From positions 50,801,214-50,865,213 of the forward strand of contig NC_030381.2 in assembly GCF_001625215.2 (NCBI RefSeq): a stretch of DNA of 64,000 nt, read 5' to 3'. The stretch comes from Daucus carota subsp. sativus (taxonomy: Eukaryota > Streptophyta > Magnoliopsida > Apiales > Apiaceae). Position 1 is the stretch's first letter. Each line of letters begins with the position of its first letter. The notes beneath the pieces were generated by a model that had not been told where the DNA came from, did no database searches, and saw nothing but the letters and a program-made list of their open reading frames with translations. Positions 43,108-54,659 of this stretch are shown one piece after another. A program made the translations under genes and the position numbers.

Positions 43108-44172
43108 GAGTTATTAACCAAAAAACCCAATCAACTTATCAAATTTTTGCCAAAAAATCTTTAAACTTCTATTTTCCTTAACAACCCCAATAAATTTTAT
43201 TAAAAGTATAAAAGTAAATACAAAATAAACCATGATTAAATCTACCAATCTGACTTGTCATGTATCTTTCACTGATTTGTATCTTTTTATACACGTGTGT
43301 GCCACATAGCGCCTAGTCATTAATAGGAATAATTGATAATATGATATTTGTTAGTTTAGATTTAAAAATAAAATGAAAACAAGTGAAGATGTGTGATATT
43401 GGCAGATTATTGTAAAGGCTGGCTGAGGTTGATGTTCGAAATAAATTAATGGGGTTATCATAGGATATGTGAACAGTTTTTTATGTTTTCCTGAGTTCAC
43501 GGGTTTGGTTGGGGTGTTTCATGCGTCTAATTTTTATAGAGTTTCAGGGGGTGTTTGTTTGGAGTTGCTCGGGACTATTGATTGGACAGAGTATATGGTT
43601 GAATATTTGTTTGTATTTGGTGGATTGTTTGTGCTAATTGGTAAAAATACGTCTCACTGAATTCAGAGTTCCCATTCTGCTGCTTGATGTGCTGCAAGGC
43701 TGCACCTGAAGCTTGGTTAATTGTTTATACTCGAGTAGCTAAGTACAAATTTCACACATTAATATACACCATGAGATACATATTTTCTACACAGAAAATC
43801 AACCACGTAGAAATGAGGTAGATGAAATGCCTGGCCCGAGGCTTCAGTAGGAATAACTATAATGGTAGAGAATTCTCAGTCTGTTCATTGTTTGAATGAG
43901 AGCATAGTACTTCACTGTCTTAATGAGCGACTGATTAACTATTTTATTTTAGTGGTGCTGATATATTTTTCAGTTTTTTTATTATTAATTGTAATCAGTT
44001 TGCCACATAATATGTGATGATCATGGTTAGTCCACATGAGTTATAAGTAACTCTAGTTAAATCTTTTTCAAGGATTTAGTAAAGTTTATTGGGGTTATTG
44101 GTGAAAAAAAAGGTTTAAAGGTTTTTTGGCAAAAAAATGACAAGTTAGTTGGATTTTTTGGTTAATAGCTCT
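43108..44172. mobile_element. Mutator-like element of 1.06 kb with an unexplained insert
   Basis: The left end GAGTTATTAACCAAAAAACC and the right end GGTTAATAGCTC are inverted. The arms continue for about 100 bp (CAACTTATCAAATTTTTGCC against GGCAAAAAAATGACAAGTTA; AACCCCAATAAATTTTATTA against TTATTGGGGTTATTGG). GTATTTTAG/TTATTTTAC outside the ends could be a worn 9-bp duplication. The centre (about 43440-43960) is less AT-rich and holds an open frame at 43469-43660, encoding GGVCLELLGTIDWTEYMVEY. I do not recognise it, but Mutator MITEs are known to carry captured gene pieces (Pack-MULEs). Confidence 0.65.
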
Positions 44173-44451
44173 TTTATTTTACTTAGGGACCAAATTTAAA
44201 GTTTTATTGAATTTCATAATTCTGGTCATATTTAATTTGAATTTTAAATAATATTTAAATATGAATATAATTAATTGAAATTATAATTTTTTAAAAATAT
44301 TAGGATATAATGAAAATTTAAATTAAATTAAAAACATTGACATGTTATTTTTTAAAATTTTTAAATGTTAACTTTTATAATATGACTATAATTATGTGAA
44401 GGAAAATTATTTATTAAAAATATTATAAGTTTAAATTATTATTACTACTAT

Positions 44452-44503
44452 GAGTTTTGAATAATAACTGCTTTCCGAAAAAAAAAAGAGTTTTGAATAA
44501 TAA
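44452..44503 (+). repeat. Micro-insertion of 20 bp with 16-bp direct repeats
   Basis: GAGTTTTGAATAATAA is perfect at 44452-44467 and 44488-44503. The insert is CTGCTTTCCG followed by ten A. This is the clearest of the tail-only insertions in the window: unique bases, poly(A), and a target duplication of retroposon length. Confidence 0.7.
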
Positions 44504-44997
44504 TAATATATATTTAAATATTATGATCAAGTTTCCATATAACCGTTTAAATACTAGAAAGTACTCCGCTGTCTAAAATCGTATTGGTAGAAGAACATTG
44601 GTGACAAGTGAGTAAATATAAAAAGTTAGGTTTTTAATATGCGTTAAATTTGTAAAATCATCTAAATTGAGGTATTCAAGTTAAATTTCATATAATTCAT
44701 TACTCGGATGCTCTATTCTAAGAGTCGGTGATTAATCACAATTTTAATTCTTATTTCGTAGCTCACCGAACTGATTAAATCTCTGATTAATCACTGATCA
44801 ATCCGATTAATCCCCGATCAATTTAATTAATCTCCGATTAATCCATATTCCGTGAATTCACCGATTAAGTCTGATTCCCACTTTTTACAACATTATAGTA
44901 AGTATTCTGAATTTTTTAATTACAGAGGATACTAGATTTGAGAATTTGGGAAGATTTCGTCAATTCGTGAGATTTTGCATCAAATCTAGAAGATTTA
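44504..44997. repeat. Intergenic DNA with CCGATTAATC-type dispersed repeat
   Basis: Between about 44710 and 44890 the words CTCTGATTAATC, GATCAATCCGATTAATCCC and CCGTGAATTCACCGATTAAG form a repeat unit. It is also found inverted or direct at 53820-54360 and 57398-57590, and more weakly near 26030-26210. Confidence 0.6.
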
Positions 44998-45420
44998 GGG
45001 TCGATTGGGATTTTTTAAGTAATTTTTTTTTATGAAATGAATGTATTCAATTGGGATGGTCTGAAATTCATTAAAATCTTGTGATATTCAATTGAGATTT
45101 TAAATTATGATACAAAATCTGGTGGTCAATAAAAATTTTAAATCATACATTAAAATCCGATGGTATTCAATTAGGATTGTTTAAAATCCATTAATATTCA
45201 AATGGATTTTTTTTGTTTCATAAACCAATGTATTTTAAGTTTTTTTGAAATCCACCAAAATAAATGAGATTTTGAAGCAGTGTGCTTAATCTTAAAGAAT
45301 CTATATCATGTTTACGACATTTTTATCAAAAATTCGCATAAAATCAAAATCAAACTCACATACAATCTATTAAAATTCATAGAATAGATAATAAATTAAA
45401 ATCTCAACAAATACACCCCC
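44998..45420. mobile_element. MITE with GGGGTGTATT ends, copy 2
   Basis: The right end CAACAAATACACCCCC is followed by TTA (45421-45423). The left end is worn (GGGTCGATTGGGATTTT) and preceded by TTA (44995-44997). The internal phrase GGTATTCAATTAGGATTG ties it to the copies at 13163 and 61248. Confidence 0.75.
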
Positions 45421-45423
45421 TTA

Positions 45424-45968
45424 AATCGATTTCAGTGATCATCGATGTAAATTATAATGTGAATTATCAATTATGTGATAAAAAACATTTGGCTTATATG
45501 AATTTTAAAATCCTAATTAATACTCCAGAATCCACATGATTTTTTTAAGTATAATCAAAGGATATAAGTTAACCAGGCCCCACTAATACCATAATAACTC
45601 TGATAATAATAATAACTACACGAGATTTTGCTAAGAAGCCACCAAATTAGAATAGAAAATCCCATATTGACCCAAATATGACGAAAGTGCTGAGAGAAAT
45701 CAAAAGAAAATCAGAAAAAAGCAGCACCATCTAATTAAAAATAAATCCACATCAGCGACAAAAGAAATATGTCCAGGTTCAACGAACCTGAAAGGCCGCC
45801 TTGTTGAAGCCACAAGCGCCTTTCCTCTCCGATATTCTCTCTTTCCTATATATTCACAACACAAACACACACACTCCATAAATCATCACTCATTTCTTAC
45901 ATATAAATCCTCAACCAAGCTTCAAGATCATACAAACCTATACACACAGATACATACATTAACATACA
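45424..45968 (+). promoter_or_regulatory. Promoter and leader of the APS reductase gene
   Basis: TATATATT at 45847-45854, after a pyrimidine-rich TCCTCTCCGATATTCTCTCT, is a good TATA box about 115 bp before the start codon. It is followed by an A/C-rich leader (CACAACACAAACACACACAC). No gene lies in the rest of this stretch. Confidence 0.5.
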
Positions 45969-48625
45969 ATGGCCTTTGCTTCTTCAACTTCTATATCAAC
46001 TTCTTTTTCTTCTTTCGAACAAACAAAAGGTGAGTTTTATTTGGGTTTTACGTGCAATGTTTTTTTTTTTTTGTGGTTGATGAATTTGAATTATGGGTTT
46101 TGAATTTTGTTGATGATGTGTTTGTGGATTTCGCAGTTTCGCAGATAGGGTTATATCAGCCGTTGGATCGGGCTCATTCTTTATCGACGGTTTTAAATGT
46201 ATCTAGAAAACGAGTGGTGGTTAAGGCGCTTAATGCTGAGCCGAAGAGAAGTGAGTCAGTTGTTGTCTCTGCTGCAACTGTAGTGGCTCCTGGTATGTCT
46301 TGTCTGAAGTTTGTTTTATGTACATGTACATATATGCGTCCAGATGCATGTTCAGATTGGAGTACAACTTAATTTAGTTTACAAACAATAAAATAACGTG
46401 TTTGGCTTATGTAATCAATAATAATTTATATTATTACTCTATATTATTAAAATGTTTCTGATTTTTGTAAATCAGTATATTTTTGTGGATTGTATGTTGA
46501 ACTGTTTTCGTTATTGTATGAATTATAATTCTCTGAATCTTGTGTAGAGTGTGAAATTGTGATAAATTATATTTTACTGATAGTTTATGATAGTAATTCA
46601 AGTGAGAACATTTTTTTTTTTTGAAAAGTGTGAGAAAAATGAGAATAGATTGTTTGTATTTTTTTTAATGTTATATTATTCTATAGACTATAGCAGATAT
46701 AGCAGAACAATCGTATTCACATTGTTCTCGTATGCTAAAACGTGTTCTCCGTAAAGGGCGACCCTATATTTAACACTGTACAAAATGATATGTATTTAGA
46801 CAGTGAATCTTATAGGATTGTTTGCTATTTATGTCTGGATTAAAGGTTGGTGGTGCTTGAAAATAATAGTAATGATTTTGCATTTGGTGTGTCGGTCAAT
46901 TTACAGAAGTGGTGGAGAAAGTGGAAGTGGAGGTAGAGGATTATGAGAAACTGGCGAAGGAGCTTGAAAATGCATCACCACTTGAAATTATGGACAAGGC
47001 CCTAGAGAAGTTTGGGAATGATATTGCAATTGCTTTCAGGTATTATTTGCTCTGTTTTCGATTTTTCATATGAGTTCTGATAAATATTGTGCTTTTAACT
47101 TGGTGTGCAGACTTGTCTTTTAAATTGTACTCTGTATAAAATCTGAGGACTGCCTGTCGAAATTTATATATTAGATTGAGGGGTGAATTAGTTATGTATT
47201 TGGCTTCTGAGTCGATGTATTGTATGATGACAAATGCTTTTAAACTGATGAAATCAGTTCCTAAATCTAACTGTGTTTTGTTAACGTAAATTTGTTAACA
47301 ATGTAACCACTGATTCTCATGAAATTCCTAATTAATTTGTCTTACTGCATCAAGAATCAAGTAGTATATTTTTGACGGCAATGAAATCTGTTATTCGTGT
47401 ATTTGTTTCCTTACAAGATCATACACTAGTTAAATTGACTGGAATTGTCTACTGAAATGCTAATAACACTATACAATTGTCAACTTAATTTGCAGTGGTG
47501 CTGAAGATGTTGCTTTGATTGAGTATGCTCATTTGACTGGTCGTCCATTCCGAGTGTTTAGCCTGGACACTGGAAGACTTAATCCTGAAACATACAAATT
47601 ATTTGATGCTGTTGAGAAGCAGTATGGCATTCACATCGAGTACATGTTTCCAGATGCTGTTGAAGTTCAGGACTTGGTAAGGACCAAGGGTTTGTTCTCT
47701 TTCTATGAAGATGGTCATCAGGAGTGCTGCCGTGTGAGGAAAGTTAGACCTTTGAGGAGGGCTCTTAAAGGCTTGCGAGCATGGGTTACTGGACAAAGAA
47801 AAGACCAGTCACCAGGAACTAGATCTGAAATCCCAGTTGTCCAAGTTGATCCTGTTTTTGAAGGGCTCGAGGGTGGACCTGGTAGTTTGGTGAAATGGAA
47901 CCCAGTGGCAAACGTCCAAGGTACTGACATATGGAAATTTCTCCGTACCATGAATGTGCCTGTCAACTCATTGCACGCACAGGGATACATCTCTATTGGT
48001 TGCGAGCCCTGCACAAGGCCAGTTCTGCCTGGTCAACACGAGAGAGAAGGAAGGTGGTGGTGGGAGGATGCTACTGCCAAGGAATGTGGACTACATAAAG
48101 GCAATATCAAGGAAGAGAATGTAAATGGCAATGGAACTGGAGCAGTAAAAGCCAACGGCGAAGCCACTGTCACTGACATTTTCAACAGCCAGCACGTGGT
48201 GAGCTTGAGCAGGCAAGGAATTGAAAATTTGATCAAACTAGAAGATAGAAAAGAGACATGGCTTGTTGTTCTTTACGCACCCTGGTGCCAATTTTGCCAG
48301 GTAATACACCAAACCACCCCGCACTGTTATTCTTTATTGGCATTTTGTATTCACTCATGGATTGTGTTAATGATACATCTTATGTTATGCGCAGGCAATG
48401 GAAGGATCATACATGGAATTGGCTGAGAAGTTAGCTGGAACAGGAGTGAAAGTTGCAAAGTTCCAGGCAGATGGGGACCAAAAGGCGTATGCGCAGAAAG
48501 AGTTACAACTGGGAAGTTTCCCCACTATACTTTTCTATCCTAAACATTCTTCTCGTGCTGTGAAGTACCCGTCTGAAAAGAGGGATGTTGAGTCCTTGTT
48601 AGCATTCGTGAATGCTCTTAGATGA
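45969..48625 (+). CDS. APR: 5'-adenylylsulfate (APS) reductase, chloroplast
   Basis: Five exons: 45969-46029, 46137-46292, 46907-47039, 47496-48300, 48395-48625. All have GT/AG borders with phase kept, giving 461 residues, the usual plant APR length (Arabidopsis 454-465). The enzyme reduces APS to sulfite using glutathione, the main control step of sulfate assimilation in plastids. Residues 1 to about 70 are a Ser/Thr-rich transit peptide. The reductase domain follows, with [20 protein letters not shown] and [13 protein letters not shown]. The four iron-sulfur cysteines are visible as Cys194-Cys195 (HQECCRVRK) and Cys286/Cys289 (GCEPCTRP), with RWWWEDA after them. The C-terminal thioredoxin-like domain (about 340-461) has the active site APWCQFCQ (Cys381, Cys384) and SFPTILFYP. 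The intron after the active-site codon separates the last exon. All key residues are present, so the gene looks functional. Confidence 0.97.
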
Positions 48626-50588
48626 TCAACACCAAACTCTGCCGATATAGTATCAGGTCTCTGCTGATTTATACAAGTTGAAGTAGCAGCTGTTATGGAG
48701 GAGTCCACCTCGTGATGAATGTATCATTGCCGGAATCAACTCTGAGATGGGATGACCCTGTATATTTTCACAAAAATATATTTCTATGTGGGTTTGAGGG
48801 CAATGATTGTTGCTTTTGTACTCAGTTTTGCCTTTCAGTTCTAGTTCAGACATTTTGTGAGTTTTTCTATATGATGAAACTCAATGTTGCATTGCTCCTG
48901 ATAGTGGAGATTATTCTTCAACTTCTTTTTACCAAGATTTATATCAAAGTGTGTTATGATCTTTTAGCAGATAAAATTAGTTGTTTTAAACTGTTTAGCT
49001 TCAGGAGCAGAAGATACAGGGACATGATCAATATATAACACATCAAATTTAAAATAAAAGCTCTAAGAAGTTGAATACTTGCAAAAACCAAGTACAGAAA
49101 TGAGTTGGTTTTACAGGATTACAGGAAGAAAAGGCGCTTTTGCAGCCCAAAGAGCATATGCCAATTGCGATGACTGATACTACTATGAAGCAATGAGCAA
49201 CGGTATAAAGTTTAAGTAGAGCTGTAGAGTATTTGATTAGGTACATCATGTCGGACATTGTGCAGGCTGGCCACCGAGTTGAGCTAAGTTGAGGCAGTTT
49301 AAATGCATTTCACCTCCACTTTCTGATGTTCCACATGCTTGCATTACCGTATTCTATGACAATCGTGTATAAGCAATATTCAGCTACAATAAGTTCACCC
49401 AAAAATTTAATTTCTAAATGCAACCTATGAGGGCGACGTTCTAAACTGAGTCGAACTTCAAATATTGTTACAATATAATAATAATGTTTTTTTAATAGAG
49501 AAATTAACACAATAATGCAAAATTATATGATATTTCAAAAATAATCAAGTTGAACAAATATGAAACATATTATATCAGTGATCAATCGAAATTTTATAGA
49601 GAAACAATCAAGATTTATTGAAGTTGATATATATATTATATATACATGTATATATGTACTCATTTCACGATTTGATGTCTTGGACATTGAATCATATTAA
49701 AGTGCAAAAAAAATAATAATAAATTTTCACAAAGAAAAAATAAACAAAATCAAAGCAAATTGCAAACAAAGCTCAGCAATAATAGTGTAACCAAACAAAC
49801 AAAATAATTTAAAAAGACAGAAATTCTTATCTAATAACATAAAATATGAATTTACGTTTCAACAAGCAGAAAAACCCTTTCCAAAACATCTTGACGCTTA
49901 CACTGAGGATGATCTGTCGACAAATAATTTTTTAGTCATAGCTCACTGCAAGTTAAAAGTCTTTATTTTTCTTCCACGAGCTTAAGAAAAACATGTGATT
50001 CCCGACTAAATGTATGCTGCAAAAACAGAAAAGGCAAGCCAGGCCCAACTTTCTGATGTCAATGCCCACACTTCATTCTTCTTGATTCTTCCACTCGGCT
50101 TCTACAGTTGAACAATATAAAGTAGAATACAGTCTCTGTCTGGCCCTGTGGAATCATACAAGGGCAAATATGCAATTATGACACAGCTCTCAGACAGAGA
50201 TATAGCAGCTGCTCAAGTCCAGCCTGGAACTCTTGCCTCACCTCATGTATGCCCACAGAGCCTGTGCCAGCAAACTTGTGAAAATTTCAAAAATGTCCCT
50301 ATTGATTTATTCCATTTCTATATAGTTATAAAGTACATATGCCACTTCATAATTGCACTAGCTACCTCCAACACCTATATAGTAATTTCACACTTAAATT
50401 TAGAAAACCCCTTCATTCACTCAAACAGTACTAGATCTTGTGATCTTACTCGAGCAATTTTCCAACCTATAAACCAAGAAAGTTCTGATTTTTTGTACTT
50501 TTCAAGAAACTTCAAGTGTTACATAAACATAAACAACAGTACAATTGTTAGCAAAAGATGATACAAAGAGTGCTTCAACTTCATTTCA
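48626..50588. other. APR 3' flank, intergenic DNA and upstream region of the GH17 gene
   Basis: No gene is supported, although several short open frames occur. CTATATAGTAATTTCACAC near 50373 is a plausible TATA box for the GH17 gene, about 215 bp before its start codon. The stretch 50040-50300 is less AT-rich than its surroundings without recognisable coding content. Confidence 0.4.
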
Positions 50589-50676
50589 ATGGCAGATTGT
50601 AAACTCACCCTTCTCTCAATTCTTCTTATATTCATCATCTACATATCACAGTCTCTCTCTTCTCTCTTGCCAGGTA

Positions 50677-50747
<71 letters not shown>

Positions 50748-53286
50748 CCCTCCCTCTCCCTCCCTTTCTCTCTCTCCTCTCTCTCTCTCTCTGTTTAGTA
50801 AAGTTGACATTTTTGCAGAGATAAAGAAGCAAGAGGATCAAGAACCTTATGTGGGGATAAACATTGGAACAGATGTATCAAATTTGGTATCACCAGCAGA
50901 CTTGGTATCATTTCTTCAACTACAAAAAATCACCCATATTAGACTATATGATGCGAATTCAGATATTCTTAAAGCTCTTGCAAAAACCAAAATTAGAGTC
51001 ATGATTAGTGTTCCCAACAATCAGCTTCTTGGAATTGGTGCTTCAAATGCTACTGCTGCAACCTGGATTGGCAGAAATGTTGCTGCTTATTACCCACAAA
51101 CACTCATTACTGCCATTGCAGTTGGTGATGAGGTTTTGACTACTGTACCCTCTTCAGCACCAATCTTGATTCCAGCAATTGAATCACTTTATAGTGCTTT
51201 AGTGGCCTCAAATTTACATACCCAAATCAAGATTTCCACTCCTAATGCTGCTTCCATCATTCTTGATCCATTTCCGCCTTCTCAGGCATATTTCAATCAG
51301 ACCCTAACCCCGATTATTACTCAGTTACTTCAGTTTTGTTCAAGAACTAAATCACCCCTTATGATGAATTTGTATCCTTATTATGTGTTTATGCAGAACA
51401 AAGGTGTTGTTCCTCTTGAAAATTCGTTGTTTAAGCCTTTAACGCCTTCGAAAGAAATGGTGGATCCGAATACTTTGCTTCATTACACAAATGTTCTTGA
51501 TGCTATGGTTGATTCTGTTTATTCTTCTATAAGTAATTTGAATTTTAGTGATGTAGTGGTTCTTGTTACTGAAACTGGATGGCCTTCAAAGGGTGATTCT
51601 AAAGAGCCATATGCTACGATAGACAATGCCAATACTTATAATTCGAATTTGATTAAGCATGTTCTGGATAGAAGTGGAACTCCACTTCATCCGGAAATTA
51701 CTTCGAGTGTGTATTTGTATGAATTGTTTAATGAGGATTTGAGGTCGACTCCTATTTCTGAAGCTAATTGGGGACTGTTTTATGGGAATTCGACGCCTGT
51801 GTACTTGCTTCATGTGTCCGGAAGTGGTACATTTTTGGCTAATGATACTACAAACCAGACGTATTGTATTGCCATGGATACAATTGATGCAAAAACATTG
51901 CAAACTGCCTTGGATTGGGCTTGTGGACCTGGAAGGGCGAACTGTTCAGAAATTCAACCAGGCGAGACTTGTTATCAGCCCAATAATGTAAAGAACCATG
52001 CTTCTTATGCATTTGATAGCTATTATCAAAAAGAAGGGAGAAATGCTGGGTCATGTGACTTTAAGGGTGTGGCCATGATCACCACTACCGACCCCAGTAA
52101 GTGCTTCCTAATCACTACGTTTAGTCCTAATGATTATTCGTTTCCCTTAATTTCTGAAAATTTAGGACTGATTGTATAATTAGCACAGTATTGATATATT
52201 GATATAACACTCCAACCTAATTTCTGCTTAAATATTTGCAAGTTATAAGGTGATGACTTCCATTTGGATATGCTTAGCAATATTTTTAACTGGTCTTCTT
52301 TATAGTTTGTGAGTATCCCGCTATAGTTACATAGAACATTGTATATAGAAACAGTGTCTCCTTATTTTGTTCCAGGAGCTTTGCATGTGGTGTGGAATTT
52401 AGAAAAAAATTAAAAGAAAATGGAAAGGGGGTAGCTACTTTTTGGTGGAGGTAGGTAGATTTAGTTTTCATTCTGAGGGTCTTTATTTATTTATTTATTT
52501 TTGTTGGGGGGGGGGGGGGGTGTTTACAGAGGCCATGGAGCTCAGATTCTGAATACTGGACAATGGATTTACGACACTTAGAATTTGTGTTGGAGATCTA
52601 GCAAAAAAAACCTGTGATTGGTAGCGTTAATGTATGCTATGAAAGATTATGAATTTGGCAATGGTATTTATTATTTCAGCTATTGAATACTAGATTTGTA
52701 TTTTGAAATTTAATTAAATTTATGTTCACTTTTTTCCCCACATTATCTGGTCACACTGCAGAAAAAGAGGAAATGCATCACCCGTGTATTATTCTTATGT
52801 AGTACCCATAATGATGAAATAAAATTTTTTTATGGCATTATTCAGATTGTGAAATTCAGGGTAAATAATATCTGAGCTTGATTTTGTCCTCTTGTGGGAT
52901 CAATTTGCAGGTCACGGGGCCTGTGTATTTCCAGGCAGGTGAGCACAATTTTCTGTACTGCATTTCTACTCTTGTTTGTCCTGTTCTGCCTTCATGTTAA
53001 CTAGAGTATTGGGTTTGGCATTGTTTTATATTATTTATACATTGTAGTTGAATATTTAGAGGTAGAATCTCTAGCAATGCTCATATAAAATGTATTTAAT
53101 TATGGGTGCAGTAAGAAGGTAGCAAATAATACGACAAGTACAACAGTGAATGCAACACAAGCCAGTGGCGCAGATCAAATAAGATTTATAAGTCTTCATG
53201 ACACAAGAATAAGTGTAGCTGGTGGAGGTTTATTTGTTCTTTTTATTGTCTCCTACGCCCTGGTATACAGTGTGTTCCTTTTATGA
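50589..53286 (+). CDS. Glucan endo-1,3-beta-glucosidase, GH17 plus X8 domain, GPI-anchored
   Basis: Four exons: 50589-50673, 50819-52096, 52911-52938, 53112-53286, with GT/AG borders and phase kept, giving 521 residues. Exon 1 encodes a signal peptide (CKLTLLSILLIFIIYISQSL). The GH17 barrel starts at YVGINIG near residue 39. Its nucleophile is Glu280 in VTETGWPSKGD, and the acid/base is Glu133 in AVGDEV. Most GH17 enzymes have GNE here, but this subgroup is known to vary (GSE/GDE). An X8/CBM43 module follows at about 375-463, with WACGPGRANC, ETCYQPNN, YYQ and GSCDFKG. The protein ends in a linker with small residues (TQASGAD) and a hydrophobic tail (SVAGGGLFVLFIVSYALVYS), a GPI-anchor signal. 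Such proteins act on callose at the cell surface, often at plasmodesmata or in pollen. The layout matches the Arabidopsis glucosidase 2/3 subgroup. Seven or more N-glycosylation sites (for example NDTTNQT) are visible. Confidence 0.95.
50680..50745. repeat. (TC)33 microsatellite in GH17 intron 1
   Basis: An uninterrupted 66-bp TC run lies 6 bases after the donor, followed by impure TC/C-rich sequence to about 50793. The whole intron is only 145 bp (50674-50818), so nearly half is this repeat. It will be prone to length variation. Confidence 0.95.
52501..52521. repeat. Homopolymer G run in GH17 intron 2
   Basis: About 16 consecutive G follow a TTTA tetranucleotide run. Such runs are hard to sequence, so the exact length should not be trusted. 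Confidence 0.7.
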
Positions 53287-53289
53287 CCA

Positions 53290-53819
53290 AACTCGAGGTA
53301 AAGAAAGTATGATTCTTATATGGAAACAGAAAATATGTTTGATTAACATTAGTAACACCGTGGTAGTATGATATTTATGCAGGAAACTAGATGTCATCTC
53401 TGTGATACGGGGTTCGCGATTTTATTGATATGTTTGTAAAATTGATGTAACTACATTCTGAACATGGAAACCGGGATTACCAGAGTCTGACGTGGAACTA
53501 GCACATCAGGCATCAAAGAAGTGATGAGGGGAAAATTTTGAGCCAGAATAATGAAATAGATTAGCTTCAGTGTTAAAAAGTTAGTTCTATAATTTTTTAT
53601 TTTGGTTGCCAAAGGGCCCATATCTACCAAGTTCACTAAATGTGCAGTATGCTTTTCTTCTACCTTATGTCATTCATTTCTATCTATATGGAATAAAATG
53701 ATGCATTTTTAGTTTATAAAGCTTTTATTTCATTTCTTGTACCAGCCCCACAAGAGATTGTGGTGTTATAAATTCATAAAGACAAATTGTCAGAATAAGG
53801 TTTGATTATCAGTGGATCA
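53290..53819. other. 3' flank of the GH17 gene
   Basis: Probable 3' untranslated region, then AT-rich DNA. No gene on either strand. Confidence 0.4.
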
Positions 53820-54360
53820 CTGTAATTAAGTTAGTGAGACTTGGTCGGAAATTGGACTTAATCGGTGAATATACGGAACAAAATTCAGACTTTATTGGTG
53901 AATGGGTGGCAATTTCGGGTAACGGGTCGTGTTCGTGTCGGTAATCGGGTCGATTTCGTGTCAAGCTAAAATCACTTGAAATTGAATAAAACTGAAAATT
54001 GAAATTATTAGAAATGAAATTCTCATTTCGGGTCCATTTCGGGTCAATCGGGTGATTTTCGGGTCACTTTCGGGTTTCTGTCTCAGTAAATCGGGTTTCG
54101 GGTTGGGTCGGGTTCGTATCGGGTTTCGGGTCGTGTCTGATATTGACACCCCTCGTGAATATATGGAAGAAACATGGAACAGATTTCGGACTTAATCGGT
54201 GAATATACGGAAATAGAATTAATAGAAGATTAATTAGATTGATTAGGGATTAATTGAATGATTAATTGAATTATCAGAAATTTAATCAGTTCGTTAAATT
54301 ACGGAACAAAAAATAATTGGTGGTTAATCGTGATTAATCACCGATTTTTTAGAACAAACC
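53820..54360. repeat. CCGATTAATC-type dispersed repeat, interrupted
   Basis: GGACTTAATCGGTGAATATA occurs near 53852 and again near 54188, with TTAATCGTGATTAATCACCG near 54326. It is the same family as 44710-44890 and 57398-57590. The hAT-like element at 53904-54152 is inserted in it. Confidence 0.65.
53896..54160. mobile_element. hAT-like MITE nested in a repeat
   Basis: GGGTGGCAATTTCGGGTAAC at the left faces ATATTGACACCCC at the right, and GGGTCG/CGACCC-type words fill the interior. TGGTGAAT (53896-53903) and TCGTGAAT (54153-54160) match at 7 of 8 positions, fitting a hAT target duplication. Confidence 0.65.
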
Positions 54361-54659
54361 GAATTGTTTATAAAAAAAATTATATTTAAGTTGTTTTCAA
54401 ATATCTGGGAAAGTGTTCACATATACATGATATACTGATATACATTTGAAACGGTCAGCTTTATACTCACAGGCTAATTTCAGGGAATCTGTTACGAGTC
54501 CTATTCTCAGGGAATATATTACAAACACTTGAAATAATCTATCAATGAAGTTCGCATGTAGATTTTTAGAAGATCTTACAGAAAGGGCTACTGGCCTACT
54601 GCATAAGTTCATTTAAGCCTGCTGTGATTAGAGATACTCATCTTACCTGCTGTGATCAG

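Noticed and set aside
50545-50818. Long upstream Ser-Leu repeat N-terminus fused to the GH17 protein
   Set aside because: The frame merely reads through the TC repeat and begins at a non-ATG codon. A proper signal peptide and phase-consistent splice at 50673/50819 explain the gene better.
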